NCBI GenBank assembly: GCA_022360095.1
Contig: JAKSDK010001893.1
Coordinates: forward strand, 1-64,000
Source: Phycisphaerales bacterium
Lineage (GTDB): Bacteria > Planctomycetota > Phycisphaerae > UBA1845 > UTPLA1
Reading direction: 5' to 3'
Length of the DNA stretch: 64,000 nt
The first letter of the stretch is position 1. The number at the start of each line of letters is the position of its first letter. Both the position numbers and the translations under genes were made by a program. Positions 1 to 9,076 of the stretch are shown one piece after another. Under the pieces are notes generated by a model, which saw only the letters and a list, made by a program, of their open reading frames with translations, searched no databases and was not told the origin of the DNA.

Positions 1-34
1 AACAAACGTTTCGGCGTCGAAAAACAGCGTGATC

Positions 35-68
35 AAAGCCCCGGTCAGGCATGCCTGACCGGGGCTTT
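35..68. terminator. Perfect 34-bp palindrome, probable bidirectional terminator
   Basis: A perfect inverted repeat without any mismatch: AAAGCCCCGGTCAGGC, AT, then its exact complement, followed by TTTTCC on the + strand. It lies just past the stop codon of the leftward gene ending at 88. On the RNA level the central CATG would form the loop. The + strand has a short T tract, the - strand only a CTTTGATC tail, so it terminates + strand transcription better, but it can act on both convergent transcripts. The + strand partner gene lies outside the window. Confidence 0.7.
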
Positions 69-87
69 TCCATTGCACGTGCACTTA

Positions 88-1074
88 TCAAGTTCCCGCA
101 TTCGCGTTGTAAGCGCCCGACGCCTCGAAGCATTTTTTTGTGTTCACTTGAACCGTTCCGCCGCTCTGCTCGAAGCCGCCGGTGGTATCAATGCTTCCGT
201 TGAAGACCATCTTGCCGTTTCGGACGTTGAAGTGGGCGGCAACGCTGCCTCCTACCCCGAACGTCATGGTGTGGTTGCTGGCCACGCGGAACATGCCGTT
301 GGAATCCGTATCCAACTGGCCCGAGAAGGTCATGTTCCCGCCGTTCACCAGGGCGATGCCGTCGTTATCGAGTGTGCTCGTGATCGTCATCGCGCCGCCG
401 GTCGCTCGGAGAATCGCATCGAAAGCGTTCGTGTGGGCTGCCTCGATGTCGATCGCGCCGCTGGTGGCATCGATGATCCCGTCGTTCCGCATGATCGCTG
501 AGATCGTCACCGGGCCCGCGCCCGACGTGATGCTGCCGTCGGACTGTAGTGTGAAGCTGTCGAATGCAGCATCAGCGCCGAACTCGGCTCCTGCGGGACC
601 TGTCACGGTAAACGGGCCGCTGAGGGTTACGCCGGACGCGGTCGACCTCAATTCGCCCGCGTTGCCTGAACCGGCAAACTTGAAGACGGCGACGTACGCA
701 GCCGTATTCTCGACATCGATGCTGGAATTGACGTCCAGGCGACTTCCAGTCTCTATTTCGAGGATGCCAGCGTTGTCGGATGCAGAATCATTGACGACGA
801 GGTCGTTGATGCTCATCGTTGTCGCCGAGGCGACGCAGACGATATCCCCCGCCCGAACCGTGGCCAGATCATCGCTATCGGGGATGTTCGAGTTGTCGAC
901 CTAGATTATCTTCTCGTTTTCAATCTTCTTCTGCTCCCAGGTATTATGCTGATCCCAATCGCCGGTGGCTCTTGATCGAAACTCATTCTGCAGCTGCGCC
1001 TGGGCGGCATTTCCGAACGAACTTACCACCACAAACGCGATGGCGATGACTGCTGTTGATTTGAAACGTTTCAT
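88..1074 (-). pseudogene. Exported repeat-rich surface protein interrupted by an in-frame amber codon
   Basis: Starting at the ATG at 1074 (GGAAAGG ribosome site upstream), the frame encodes a signal peptide (MKRFKSTAVIAIAFVVV..., AQAQ cleavage region), then GDWDQHNTW, a motif typical of secreted proteins that begin with a 'GdWnd..TW' module. A single TAG at 901-903 stops it. The same frame then continues open for 271 codons to a TGA at 88, with residues such as VDNSNIPDSDDLATVRAGDIV that are the expected continuation of that module, followed by Ser/Thr/Gly/Asn-rich beta-helix-like sequence (GGAMTITSTLDNDGIALVNGG and similar). No frameshift is involved. I read it as one gene with a nonsense mutation or a base-call error; two separate proteins is the less likely alternative. 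Function unknown, probably extracellular. Confidence 0.7.
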
Positions 1075-1738
1075 TTTTCGTGACCTTTCCATACAATTGT
1101 CCATATTTCTTTCAGGCCCTCGCGGTCGCGTTTTCTTCAGGCTTGCGGCTGCGAGAGGCCCTTTTTGCCCGACGCAACGCACGCCGGACAACATCGCTTC
1201 CATCCCGCTTCTCCAGCTCGTGCCACGATGGACCGCCGTCTCTTAAGAGCCGTGCGGTGAGGCGTGGACGGCCCACTTTGACGCGTGGATTCCGCTACAC
1301 CTCCTTTCTGAACCTGAGCCCCGAAATCGGTTCGTGTGGAAGAAGACCCTTTTTGGCTCCGGCGATGCGGCCCCGACCCTTCGGACGCCGGGCTGAAAGA
1401 TCGCGCAGGCTCCCCGACCTCAGCCCACGTCGTTCGTGTCTGAGTGTTCAGAGAACCTCGATGAATCCCCAACGGTCGCTTCGCGCTCCGGTACGCGAGA
1501 AATCCGAGATCGACTCGCCTCGATCCTTCGACGGTGCCGAGGAACGAACCGGGCCGTGAGATGAGAATCTTCGCTGCGGGGGTTTTAAAAAGACTTCCTA
1601 TCTACACCATAAACGATGATTTCACGAAAGCAACTGTGAAAAAAGGCACAGGTGTCTGCAAACGACCGCATAGAGAGGTGTTTGTGACCATTGGCGGCCG
1701 GGTGGGGGTGGCTGATCGGGACGTTGTGGCGTGTGTTC
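1075..1738. other. Non-coding stretch between two leftward genes
   Basis: I see no convincing gene in these 664 bases. Open frames here are Arg/Ser/Pro-rich and look like random translation. One imperfect hairpin is visible near 1114-1170 (GGCCCTCGC pairing with GCGAGAGGCC, one bulged base) followed by TTTTTG on the + strand. It would lie in the leader of the interrupted gene if that gene is transcribed from further upstream. No riboswitch consensus was recognised. Confidence 0.5.
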
Positions 1739-2869
1739 TCAGTCTTGTTCGCCGGAGGACTGGACGGCGTTGTCCGGGGCCATGTCGTCTCGCATCTTTT
1801 GAATGTATTCCTCAATCAGTTGCCGCCGATGTTCGAGAAGGTCTTCCGGCAACTCGTCCCCGCGAATCAGAATGTCGAACGTGTAGGTTCCGTCGGCGGA
1901 CGGGACGGATATTTTTCCGACATACGGAGAATTCCGTCGACGCGCTGCGCCTTCGGCGCCCGCGACCAGATCCGAGAGACCGACATGGAGACCGTCGCGA
2001 CGAATCTTCCAGGTGAGTCCCGTTTCCGCGGAGATCAGCTCGAGTGCCTGGCGAATCGATGTTCTTTGCAAAAGAAGGGTATAACCGTTTGCCGTGGACG
2101 GGGGCAGTTTGAGCATCATGCCCGGTTCAAAGTTGATGGGCGTTTCGGCCTTGTTGGCAAGGTCGATCAGAATGCGCGCCAACGGCTGGTTTTCATAGCG
2201 AGCGGAGATTTGACGAGAAAGATAGTTGGCCACCTGGGCGTGGTAGCTTCGGAAGCGAATGTGATCACCGTCCGGATACCAAACCCATCCCAACGCGCTG
2301 GCGGCGACTTCGAGCACTTCGGCCACGCTGCCCCGCCCGGCTTTTGACAGTTGGTTCCGAAGCAATGCGGGCGCATCGACCTTGCTGGTGATCTTGTATT
2401 GAAGCTTGAAGTCCTTGAAGTTTTCCGATGAGTATTCGAGGTCGAAACAGCGATGCAGAAGTTTCAGCTCATCCCACGTTGCCCGACGATTAATTCGGCG
2501 CAAAGGTTGGGTCGCGACCACGACGAGTCCGTCGTCGCCGATTTCATAGGTCATGCCGAGGCGAAACAGAATCTGTGACAGAAGGCTTCGCAACGGTGTC
2601 CCTTCGGGGACGTCGATGTCGTTGATCCTGGTTCCGGCGCCGCTGGGTAGGAGGTTGGCCGACCATGCGTCCATGCTGATCTTCAGGCCGACCTGTCCAC
2701 ACATCGTGGCCAGTACGTCAGGGACTGCGGAGCCGCGGATCGTTTGCTTCTTGAGCGCCTGATCGAGCAATCGACCGACGTCGGCCGGTGGAGATTGAGC
2801 CGTTGCCGCAGAGGGAAACAGGAGTAGTAAGGCGACGATTCGGGCGGTGTTTTTTGCGCGGGTCATCAT
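1739..2869 (-). CDS. Exported protein with two STN-like (secretin/TonB short N-terminal) modules
   Basis: About 376 residues. I chose the ATG at 2869 because GAAGGA precedes it and it leads directly into a signal peptide (MMTRAKNTARIVALLLLFPSAATAQ). Two segments resemble the STN fold found in secretins and TonB receptors: roughly residues 28-118 (VPDVLATMCGQVGLKIS ... LVVVAT) and a second one ending in TSIRQALELISAETGLTWKI. No secretin or TonB barrel follows, so the modules stand alone. The gene is downstream of an ECF sigma/anti-sigma pair on the same strand (82-bp gap), which suggests it belongs to that regulon and may be a periplasmic sensor or an element of a surface complex. The exact role is not known. 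Confidence 0.7.
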   Translation of the reverse strand: MMTRAKNTARIVALLLLFPSAATAQSPPADVGRLLDQALKKQTIRGSAVPDVLATMCGQVGLKISMDAWSANLLPSGAGTRINDIDVPEGTPLRSLLSQILFRLGMTYEIGDDGLVVVATQPLRRINRRATWDELKLLHRCFDLEYSSENFKDFKLQYKITSKVDAPALLRNQLSKAGRGSVAEVLEVAASALGWVWYPDGDHIRFRSYHAQVANYLSRQISARYENQPLARILIDLANKAETPINFEPGMMLKLPPSTANGYTLLLQRTSIRQALELISAETGLTWKIRRDGLHVGLSDLVAGAEGAARRRNSPYVGKISVPSADGTYTFDILIRGDELPEDLLEHRRQLIEEYIQKMRDDMAPDNAVQSSGEQD

Positions 2870-2950
2870 GAATCCATCCTTCAAACCGAGTTGCAATGCT
2901 TTCGAGTGACCATCACATGGTGCCCGATCGAGTTTACAAGAACGGCGAGG

Positions 2951-3628
2951 TTAGTAGAAGTAAGCCTCGTCAAAGGCATCGGCCGTTTCATATTTGCGCG
3001 GACCGATGGCAATGGCGGAGGAACCCAATGGGGGGTCTTCGACCTTTCCCAATCCGGATGATTCGTCAAATGAAATCGAAATCGGACCCGCTTCTCTCGG
3101 CATGTCCAGCGAGACGACCACGATCGTTGTGGCGGAGTTTGGGATGTTCGTCTGACTCCAGGGATTCCACCAGACGACCAACGCGATCGCTGCCGCCGCT
3201 GCCAGCGGGGCGAACCAACGAACCGATGCAGGCCAGCGTACCGAGGCCGCGCCGGTCGATGCAGCTTCCTGACGAACCGCGGCGGACACTCGTGCCTTGA
3301 ATGCATCCCAGTCCACGTCCGGCATCGGACGGGCCCAGTTTTCGAGCGAGTGGTCCAGGGCCTGATCAACTTCGGCAGGCGTCCGAGCCGTACGATTTTC
3401 GTCGATTTGCCTGGTGACGCGCCGAAAAAAACGACTCCAGTCGACGTCTTCCGGCAATCGTCGATAGGCCTGAAGCAGCATGTTTAAACGATCGTATCGA
3501 TCGGCCATGGCTTTCTTTGACGGATCTTCCGCCATCGCGCGGTCGACCCGGGCCTGTTCCTCGGCGGTCAAGTCACCGTCGAGACGTCGACTCAGGAGTT
3601 CTTCGAGTTGTTCCGATTTATCCGTCAT
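2951..3628 (-). CDS. Membrane-anchored anti-sigma factor (FecR/RsiW-like arrangement)
   Basis: About 225 residues, starting at the ATG at 3628 whose ATGA overlaps the stop of the sigma factor gene, so the two are translationally coupled. The N-terminal cytosolic part has LEELLSRRLDGDLTAEEQARVDRAM, typical of planctomycete anti-sigma factors, and two DVDWxxF repeats (DVDWSRFFRRV, DVDWDAFKARV). A single membrane segment (FAPLAAAAAIALVVWW) follows near residue 140, and about 70 residues lie outside. No zinc-binding HxxxCxxC motif is present. It should hold the neighbouring sigma factor inactive at the membrane until an envelope signal arrives. The role is inferred from position and architecture. 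Confidence 0.78.
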   Translation of the reverse strand: MTDKSEQLEELLSRRLDGDLTAEEQARVDRAMAEDPSKKAMADRYDRLNMLLQAYRRLPEDVDWSRFFRRVTRQIDENRTARTPAEVDQALDHSLENWARPMPDVDWDAFKARVSAAVRQEAASTGAASVRWPASVRWFAPLAAAAAIALVVWWNPWSQTNIPNSATTIVVVSLDMPREAGPISISFDESSGLGKVEDPPLGSSAIAIGPRKYETADAFDEAYFY

Positions 3629-4239
3629 TCTTCCAAATACCGGGCAAGGGCCTGCTTCAATGTCTTGCGGGCTTGAAACACGTTCCATTTCACCATTTCG
3701 ACGCTGCAATCGAGGATCTCGGCGACTTCCTTCTGCGGGATTTGTTCGATGGCGAACAAGACCAGCGACAGCCGTTGCTGCTCGGGAAGCGCTTCGATCG
3801 CTTCCGTGATCGCCCGATCGACTTCGGCCGATTGCAATGCATCAGATGTGCCGGAATCCTGCGACAAGGCCGCGACCTGGTTCTCGTGAATACCGCCGTC
3901 TTCGTCGTCCGTCGAGAGCGACAGATTCATCTTTCGTCCTCGACGATAATTCAGCGACAAATTACTCACGATTCGCATCAGCCACGCTCCGAACCGGGCC
4001 GGCTGTTGAAGCGATTCCAGCGACTTAAAGGCTCGTACATAAGCATCCTGACAAACGTCCATGGCGTCTTCGATGTTTCCCAGCAGCCGATACGACACGG
4101 CCACGGCTCGGCGCTGATAGCGTTCAATCAGCAAGTCATAGGCTGACGCATCGCCCTTCAATGTTCGTGCGACGGCCTCGGCGTCGAGACGACCGGCTTC
4201 ATCGGTCTCGAACTGACTTTGCGGGGCCGCATCGCTCAT
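3625..4239 (-). CDS. ECF-type RNA polymerase sigma factor
   Basis: About 204 residues from the ATG at 4239 (GGAAGGTG upstream). Region 2 is recognisable in YDLLIERYQRRAVAVSYRLLGNIEDAMDVCQDAYVRAFKSL, with the usual D-A-x-D-x-x-Q core, and in WLMRIVSNLSLNYRR. Region 4 is the helix-turn-helix ALPEQQRLSLVLFAIEQIPQKEVAEILDCSVEMVKWNVFQARKTLKQAL. It directs core polymerase to a small regulon, probably including its own operon. It is the first gene of a leftward trio with the anti-sigma factor (4-bp overlap) and the STN-domain protein. An upstream extension of 23 codons to 4308 is possible but has poorer support. Confidence 0.9.
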   Translation of the reverse strand: MSDAAPQSQFETDEAGRLDAEAVARTLKGDASAYDLLIERYQRRAVAVSYRLLGNIEDAMDVCQDAYVRAFKSLESLQQPARFGAWLMRIVSNLSLNYRRGRKMNLSLSTDDEDGGIHENQVAALSQDSGTSDALQSAEVDRAITEAIEALPEQQRLSLVLFAIEQIPQKEVAEILDCSVEMVKWNVFQARKTLKQALARYLEE

Positions 4240-4453
4240 GGGTTTAGACACCTTCCGAGGTCGTGGGGTTAATGGCGGCCGCGGTTCATCCGCTCCATCG
4301 CGGCGCATGACTTAACCCGATGATGGAGCATACGTTACACACGCATACTCTTTACCGCAATATCGGGCCCTGCGACGTCTCAGGCTCGCATCAGGCCGGT
4401 AGCATTAACGGGATGGACCGATCCGACTTCACAGATCATCGTAGAATGTCGGG

Positions 4454-4903
4454 ATGGCTCGCCCCATGCAAACCTGGTCCGTTGTCCGAGGGGTCGGGTT
4501 GATATTGTGTGTTTTTCTTGCCGTCGCGTTCGTCGTGAGCATGGTCAGCCCCTTCCGATATACGATCGCAGCGACCAACCCGACGTGGGACTATCGGCTG
4601 TCGAACGGCGCTTTGATCGTCCTGCAAAATGGGGCGCCACTGGCGGGGATCCACGACACCGTCGTGATACGTGGCGTCTTGCTCGGTCCGAGTTATCAAA
4701 CAAAACCTTCGGCAGCAATCGTCAGGCTCATCGTCATTCCAATCTGGCCGGCCTGGATCCCACTACTGGTCTTTGCGCTCCGGACGATAATCTCCTCTTG
4801 GCGTGAAATACGTCTGCCGTCGTTGGGCCATTGCCAAACGTGCGGCTACAACCTTACGGGCAATGTCAGCGGCAGATGCCCAGAGTGCGGCGCGTCGATA
4901 TGA
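4454..4903 (+). CDS. Small membrane protein with C-terminal CGYNLTG zinc ribbon (1 of 3)
   Basis: About 149 residues: an N-terminal membrane segment (VVRGVGLILCVFLAVAFVVSMV), a 60-residue loop, a second membrane segment (IPIWPAWIPLLVFALRTII), and a C-terminal zinc ribbon CQTCGYNLTGNVSGRCPECG with two CxxC pairs. The ribbon would sit just inside the membrane. Proteins with this tail are numerous in Phycisphaerae-type genomes, and I know of no assigned function. The stop overlaps the start of the next gene (ATGA), so the two form an operon. The start could also be the ATG 12 bases downstream. Confidence 0.7.
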   Translation: MARPMQTWSVVRGVGLILCVFLAVAFVVSMVSPFRYTIAATNPTWDYRLSNGALIVLQNGAPLAGIHDTVVIRGVLLGPSYQTKPSAAIVRLIVIPIWPAWIPLLVFALRTIISSWREIRLPSLGHCQTCGYNLTGNVSGRCPECGASI

Positions 4904-5508
4904 CGAGAATTCAAAAACATCGATTTCGACGCGGTATGTTATGGACGTTGCCTCTGATCTTGATCGGGTTCTCGCTCTACATCGCCTGGCAAAGACGGGT
5001 TCACCCCGAAGGCTGGGTCACTTACCTCGTGATCTTGACGGCTATCACCATGCTCGCAGGGGTCGTTCTCGACATTCTCTTGCCGGAGATGACAAAGCGC
5101 CGATTCGTTGTTCAGCGGATCCTGTTTTGGGTGTCCGTCATTATGACCGCCGCGCACACCATTGCTTGTATTTCCCCCATCCACTGGGAAACCGGCCGTC
5201 CCGGCAGGAGTATTGAGTTGCGACTCGGATACGAGATCTCTTGTGAAGTTGATTATTCCAATGCGACGCGGCACGACATTGGCCTCGGGGCGCCCGGACA
5301 TGTGCGTATTCAGTTTCCGATATTCTTGATTCTACTTGTCCTGCTCCCGCTGACTTTTGTCATGTGGTTGGATGTGATAAATCGCAGGTTCTTATGGATA
5401 AATCAACGCCATCCTCCCCACCACTGCCAAACCTGTGGCTACAACCTCATTGGCAATGTGAGCGGGATTTGTCCCGAGTGCGGAATTGAGATTCCGGATC
5501 GACCTTAA
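4900..5508 (+). CDS. Small membrane protein with C-terminal CGYNLTG zinc ribbon (2 of 3)
   Basis: About 202 residues. I chose the ATG at 4900 because it overlaps the TGA of the preceding gene, and it gives the N-terminus MTRIQKHRFRRGMLW followed at once by a membrane segment. Four hydrophobic segments are visible, and the protein ends in CQTCGYNLIGNVSGICPECG. It is a paralogue of its upstream neighbour in the tail only; the membrane parts differ. Its last four bases overlap the end of the convergent third family member. Function unknown; a membrane-tethered zinc ribbon could mediate protein or nucleic-acid contacts. Confidence 0.7.
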   Translation: MTRIQKHRFRRGMLWTLPLILIGFSLYIAWQRRVHPEGWVTYLVILTAITMLAGVVLDILLPEMTKRRFVVQRILFWVSVIMTAAHTIACISPIHWETGRPGRSIELRLGYEISCEVDYSNATRHDIGLGAPGHVRIQFPIFLILLVLLPLTFVMWLDVINRRFLWINQRHPPHHCQTCGYNLIGNVSGICPECGIEIPDRP

Positions 5509-6005
5509 TTGAATGGTCCACCGGAAATCGGTTGCCCACATTCGGGGCAGCGCCCGCTCATGTTTCCAGTAAGGTTGTAGCCGCATTTTCGACAAAGAGG
5601 ATTCTCATCGGAATGATGGACTTGCGGTAGGAACAAACGTCCAACAATAAAGCATAAACCAACAATCAACGGTCCTCCGACCAATTGGTAACAAGGGCCG
5701 AATAAGAAAACGAGCCCCCCAGTAGAAGATGTAGGATTGAACACAACCCCGGCGTAAAAGACCAGGCTGAAGACGAACAAGATTAATGACGCTATACAAA
5801 TTGAAATGTCCAGCGCAAGTTGGCTACCGCGAGACTTCATAGCGAACATCATGACGAGGATCAATGAGTATGGTGACAACGCCCAAAGGATGAACACAAC
5901 GTGGGCGACTGAAAATTCACTCATGGACGCAAGCATCAGGAAGCCGATCGTTGTTACGGCTGAGACCGAGAGAGCCACACCTGAGACAACCTGATAGTTA
6001 CGCAC
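5505..6005 (-). CDS. Small membrane protein with C-terminal CGYNLTG zinc ribbon (3 of 3)
   Basis: About 166 residues with four hydrophobic segments (for example VALSVSAVTTIGFLMLASM and LDISICIASLILFVFSLVFYAGVV) and a terminal ribbon CRKCGYNLTGNMSGRCPECG. It is transcribed toward the previous two genes and overlaps the second by four bases at the 3' ends. Base composition here is visibly more A/T-rich than in the neighbours. Same tail family, unrelated membrane part, unknown function. Confidence 0.68.
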   Translation of the reverse strand: MRNYQVVSGVALSVSAVTTIGFLMLASMSEFSVAHVVFILWALSPYSLILVMMFAMKSRGSQLALDISICIASLILFVFSLVFYAGVVFNPTSSTGGLVFLFGPCYQLVGGPLIVGLCFIVGRLFLPQVHHSDENPLCRKCGYNLTGNMSGRCPECGQPISGGPFN

Positions 6006-6098
6006 AAAAATGTTGCTCCGTTCAGCTGTGAAGGCGAGTTTGGTGTAAGATTCTAGTCAGTTTGAACCAGTCCGAAACCAGCCACGGAGAAGCTTAAC

Positions 6099-7181
6099 AT
6101 GAACGAACTTCAAGATGGACGATGGACGCGACGGGCATTCATGCAATCTTCCGCCGGGGCACTCGCCGCCGGAGCGACCGCTCAATTCGTCGGGAACGCA
6201 CCGTTACTTGCTGAAGATAAAATGGGTCAAAAGAATCGATTGCCTGTCGCGATCGCCAGTGCGAATGGGATCAAGACCGTCGAGAAAGCAATGACCCTGC
6301 TGGGGCAGAAGGCTGATCCGCTCGATGCCGTCATTGCAGGTGTAAACATCGTTGAGGACGATCCCGACGATCATTCCGTCGGGCTTGGCGGACTACCGAA
6401 CGAGGACGGCGTTGTGGAACTGGATTCATGTTGCATGCACGGACCGACACACAAGGCCGGGGCCGTGGCCGCGATTCGAAACATTCGTCATCCTTCCCGA
6501 GTTGCCCGACTCGTGATGCAGCGTACAGATCATGTCTTGTTGGTCGGCGAGGGAGCTCTGAGATTTGCGAAGGCGCACGGTTTCAAAGAGGAAAATCTAC
6601 TGACCGACAAAGCACGGAAAATCTGGCTACATTGGAAGGAAACGCATTCCGCTCATGACGACTGGGTTGCGCCGGAGGAAGACGGCGCCCAAAAGGCTGC
6701 AAAGGCGCCCCAGGCCTTTGAACGGACTTGGGGGACGATCAACTGTTGTGCCGTCGACGCGTCCTCGAATGTGGCCGGCGTGACGACAACAAGCGGATTG
6801 GCGTACAAGATTCCCGGTCGCGTCGGGGATTCACCGATCATCGGCGCCGGATTGTATGTTGACAACGAGGTCGGTGCAGCCGGTTCCACAGGGCGCGGCG
6901 AGTCGAATTTGCAAAACTGCTCTTCTTTTCTGATCGTTGAATTGATGCGCGCAGGCAAGAGTCCCGAGCAGGCCTGCCTGGAAACGCTCCGGCGCGTTGC
7001 CGACCATACCGAGCCGCGGCTTCGCGACAAAGACGGCCGGGCCGACTTCGGACTGAAATTCTACGCCGTCGCCAAGGACGGGCGATACGGCTCTGCATCA
7101 TTGTGGTCAGGGGCGAAGTTCGCCGTGCACGACGGCACGAAGGCGCGTTTGGAAGATTGCGCCTATCTTTATAAGCGTTGA
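6099..7181 (+). CDS. Tat-exported N4-(beta-N-acetylglucosaminyl)-L-asparaginase
   Basis: About 360 residues of an Ntn-hydrolase that cleaves the GlcNAc-Asn bond of N-glycoproteins after self-processing. A twin-arginine signal (TRRAFMQSSAGALAAGATAQF) sends the folded enzyme across the membrane. The alpha chain contains DDHSVGLGGLPNEDGVVELD and CMHGPTHKAGAV. The autocleavage site is WGTINCCAVD, with Thr at about residue 213 as the predicted N-terminal nucleophile of the beta chain. Downstream, TTTSGLAYKIPGRVGDSP and the GAGLYVDNEVGAAGSTGRGE stretch are family hallmarks. GGAGAAG precedes the start. The gene ends exactly where the convergent regulator gene ends. Confident at family level. Confidence 0.92.
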   Translation: MNELQDGRWTRRAFMQSSAGALAAGATAQFVGNAPLLAEDKMGQKNRLPVAIASANGIKTVEKAMTLLGQKADPLDAVIAGVNIVEDDPDDHSVGLGGLPNEDGVVELDSCCMHGPTHKAGAVAAIRNIRHPSRVARLVMQRTDHVLLVGEGALRFAKAHGFKEENLLTDKARKIWLHWKETHSAHDDWVAPEEDGAQKAAKAPQAFERTWGTINCCAVDASSNVAGVTTTSGLAYKIPGRVGDSPIIGAGLYVDNEVGAAGSTGRGESNLQNCSSFLIVELMRAGKSPEQACLETLRRVADHTEPRLRDKDGRADFGLKFYAVAKDGRYGSASLWSGAKFAVHDGTKARLEDCAYLYKR

Positions 7182-8888
7182 TTATGACAAACTGATCTGG
7201 CTCAGCGTTCTCTCGATAGGAGAGAGCTGCATTTCACGCGGAATGTATTTCTCCATGCCGGGGTCGGCGGGTGATAGGGGAGGATCGTCAGCCAATTCCT
7301 TGGCCAGTCGTTCGAATTCAGTTTCGAGTCTCATAAACGCCTTGACGACATCCGGATCGAAGTGCGTTCCGGATTCCTTCAGGATGATCTCCACTGATTT
7401 TCGGTGTGAGAAGGCGTTCTTGTAGACACGTTTCGTCGTCAGTGCGTCATACACGTCTGCCAACGCCAGGATTCGTGCCGCCAGCGGGATGTTTTCACCC
7501 TCGAGCCCTTGTGGATAACCGCTGCCGTTGTACCACTCATGATGGCTGTGAGCGATCTCCTCAGCCATTTTCAGGAAACCGGAATCAGGCGACTTGTCCA
7601 GGACGGACCGGATGGTCTCGGCTCCGATTCTCGAATGCGTTTGCATGATGGCCATTTCGCTATCCGTCAATTTGTCCGGCTTGAGCAGGATCGAATCGGG
7701 AATGGCCACTTTGCCGATGTCGTGTAACGGTGCAGCTCGCTCCAGGTTTTGGAGAAACTTCGCATTAATTTGACTGGCATAGAGCGGATTGCCGCGAAGT
7801 TCCGTCGCGAGCTTGATGCAGTACAACGTGACACGATCCAAATGCTTGCCCGTGTCATCGTCACGATGTTCGGCCAATTTCGCCATCGCGATGACGATTG
7901 AGTCTCTCGCTTGATCTCGGGCTTCACGAGTGCGTGCGTTCTGAATCGCGGCGGCGGCATAGTTTGTGAACAAACTCAAGTAGCCCAGTTCCAACGTGTC
8001 GAACGGTTTTGATTCGACACGGTCCGTGAGGTTCAGGACACCGACGACGTTCTCCGATGCGCACATCGGTGTGGATAGAAGAGGCAAATCGTCGAACAAA
8101 CGATGGTCCCGCGTTTCCAGCTCACGGTCCGCGTCATCCTGATTGTTCAACAGGATAGGAGATCCGGCAATGAAGACGCGCCCGGCGATCGACTCGCCCA
8201 CCCCAAGTCTCACATTCTCCTTGACGTAGTTTTCGATCCCCGTTGAGGCTGCGATGTTGAGATACTGACCCGTGGCATCGGGCAACATGATCGAAACCCG
8301 TCGGCAGGAGGTCATCTCAGCAGTCACGGAGATCATTTTGTTCAGAATCGCGTCGAGGTTGTCCATTTTGGAGAGTGCGGCGCTGAAGTCGAGCAGAAGA
8401 CTCAGCGCTCTCGCCTGCTCGCCCAGGCTGGAACGCCCCTTTTGCAGCTTATGGCATGTTCGTTGGAGTCTCGACAAAGATCGAACCTGGAGGGCGAATT
8501 CTTCAGCAGTGATGGGCTTTCGAAGGTAGATATCCGCGCCCGCTTCAAGACTGGCGCTCGCACCGGAGTCGTCACCCTCCTTGCCCAGCACGAGGATGGG
8601 AATGTCTTCGGTAATCGGAGACGAGCGTAGTTTTTTTGTCGTTTCCAAGCCGCTAAGCTTGGGCAGTTCCATGTCCAGCAGGACGATGTCCGGGCAGTCG
8701 CGCTGACAGTGTTGAATGACCGCGAAGCCGTCAGGCGACTCGTGAACATCCCACCCGTTTTGTTCCAGAACCGATCGGCACAGCTTGCTGATTTCGGGAT
8801 CGCAGTGAGCCATGAGTGCCGTCGAACGCGCTTCGGTCGCGACGGTACGGGATAGAATGGAATGAACTAAGTCGGTGCTGAAATTCAA
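7182..8888 (-). CDS. Response regulator with REC, GAF and HD-GYP domains (c-di-GMP phosphodiesterase family)
   Basis: About 568 residues. A receiver domain occupies roughly residues 24-140, with the phospho-acceptor Asp at about 72 in DIVLLDMELP and KP at about 124-125. A GAF sensor domain follows at about 165-320 (ILNKMISVTAEM ... GVLNLTDR). The HD-GYP domain occupies about 330-525, with PLHDIGKVAIPD (HD at 389-390) and HHEWYNGSGYP at 449-459, so both metal-binding and GYP signatures are intact. It should degrade cyclic di-GMP in response to phosphorylation and ligand binding at GAF. No histidine kinase is next to it. It follows hmgA on the same strand after 188 bases, so readthrough from the aromatic operon is possible but not shown. 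Confidence 0.92.
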   Translation of the reverse strand: MNFSTDLVHSILSRTVATEARSTALMAHCDPEISKLCRSVLEQNGWDVHESPDGFAVIQHCQRDCPDIVLLDMELPKLSGLETTKKLRSSPITEDIPILVLGKEGDDSGASASLEAGADIYLRKPITAEEFALQVRSLSRLQRTCHKLQKGRSSLGEQARALSLLLDFSAALSKMDNLDAILNKMISVTAEMTSCRRVSIMLPDATGQYLNIAASTGIENYVKENVRLGVGESIAGRVFIAGSPILLNNQDDADRELETRDHRLFDDLPLLSTPMCASENVVGVLNLTDRVESKPFDTLELGYLSLFTNYAAAAIQNARTREARDQARDSIVIAMAKLAEHRDDDTGKHLDRVTLYCIKLATELRGNPLYASQINAKFLQNLERAAPLHDIGKVAIPDSILLKPDKLTDSEMAIMQTHSRIGAETIRSVLDKSPDSGFLKMAEEIAHSHHEWYNGSGYPQGLEGENIPLAARILALADVYDALTTKRVYKNAFSHRKSVEIILKESGTHFDPDVVKAFMRLETEFERLAKELADDPPLSPADPGMEKYIPREMQLSPIERTLSQISLS

Positions 8889-9076
8889 AGGTACGATCCA
8901 CTTGTTGCTGAAGACTCACTCGTTGTCCTCTGAGATCGACCAGGAGATAGGCCAAGATAAGGAAATACCCGACTTTATGACACCTACGGCTGCGCCCGGG
9001 GTCTTTGTCGCCCGCGACCGACAGACGCATGCCTGCCCTTGGAAACTTGGATGAACTTGATTATCGGGCCGGTGGC

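Noticed and set aside
901..903. UAG recoding (for example pyrrolysine)
   Set aside because: One isolated TAG gives no support, and no pyl gene is in the window; mutation or base error is simpler.
1137..1472. Leftward 111-codon open frame between the STN gene and the interrupted gene
   Set aside because: Arg/Ser/Pro-rich, no family pattern, no ribosome site; looks like chance translation of G+C-rich intergenic DNA.
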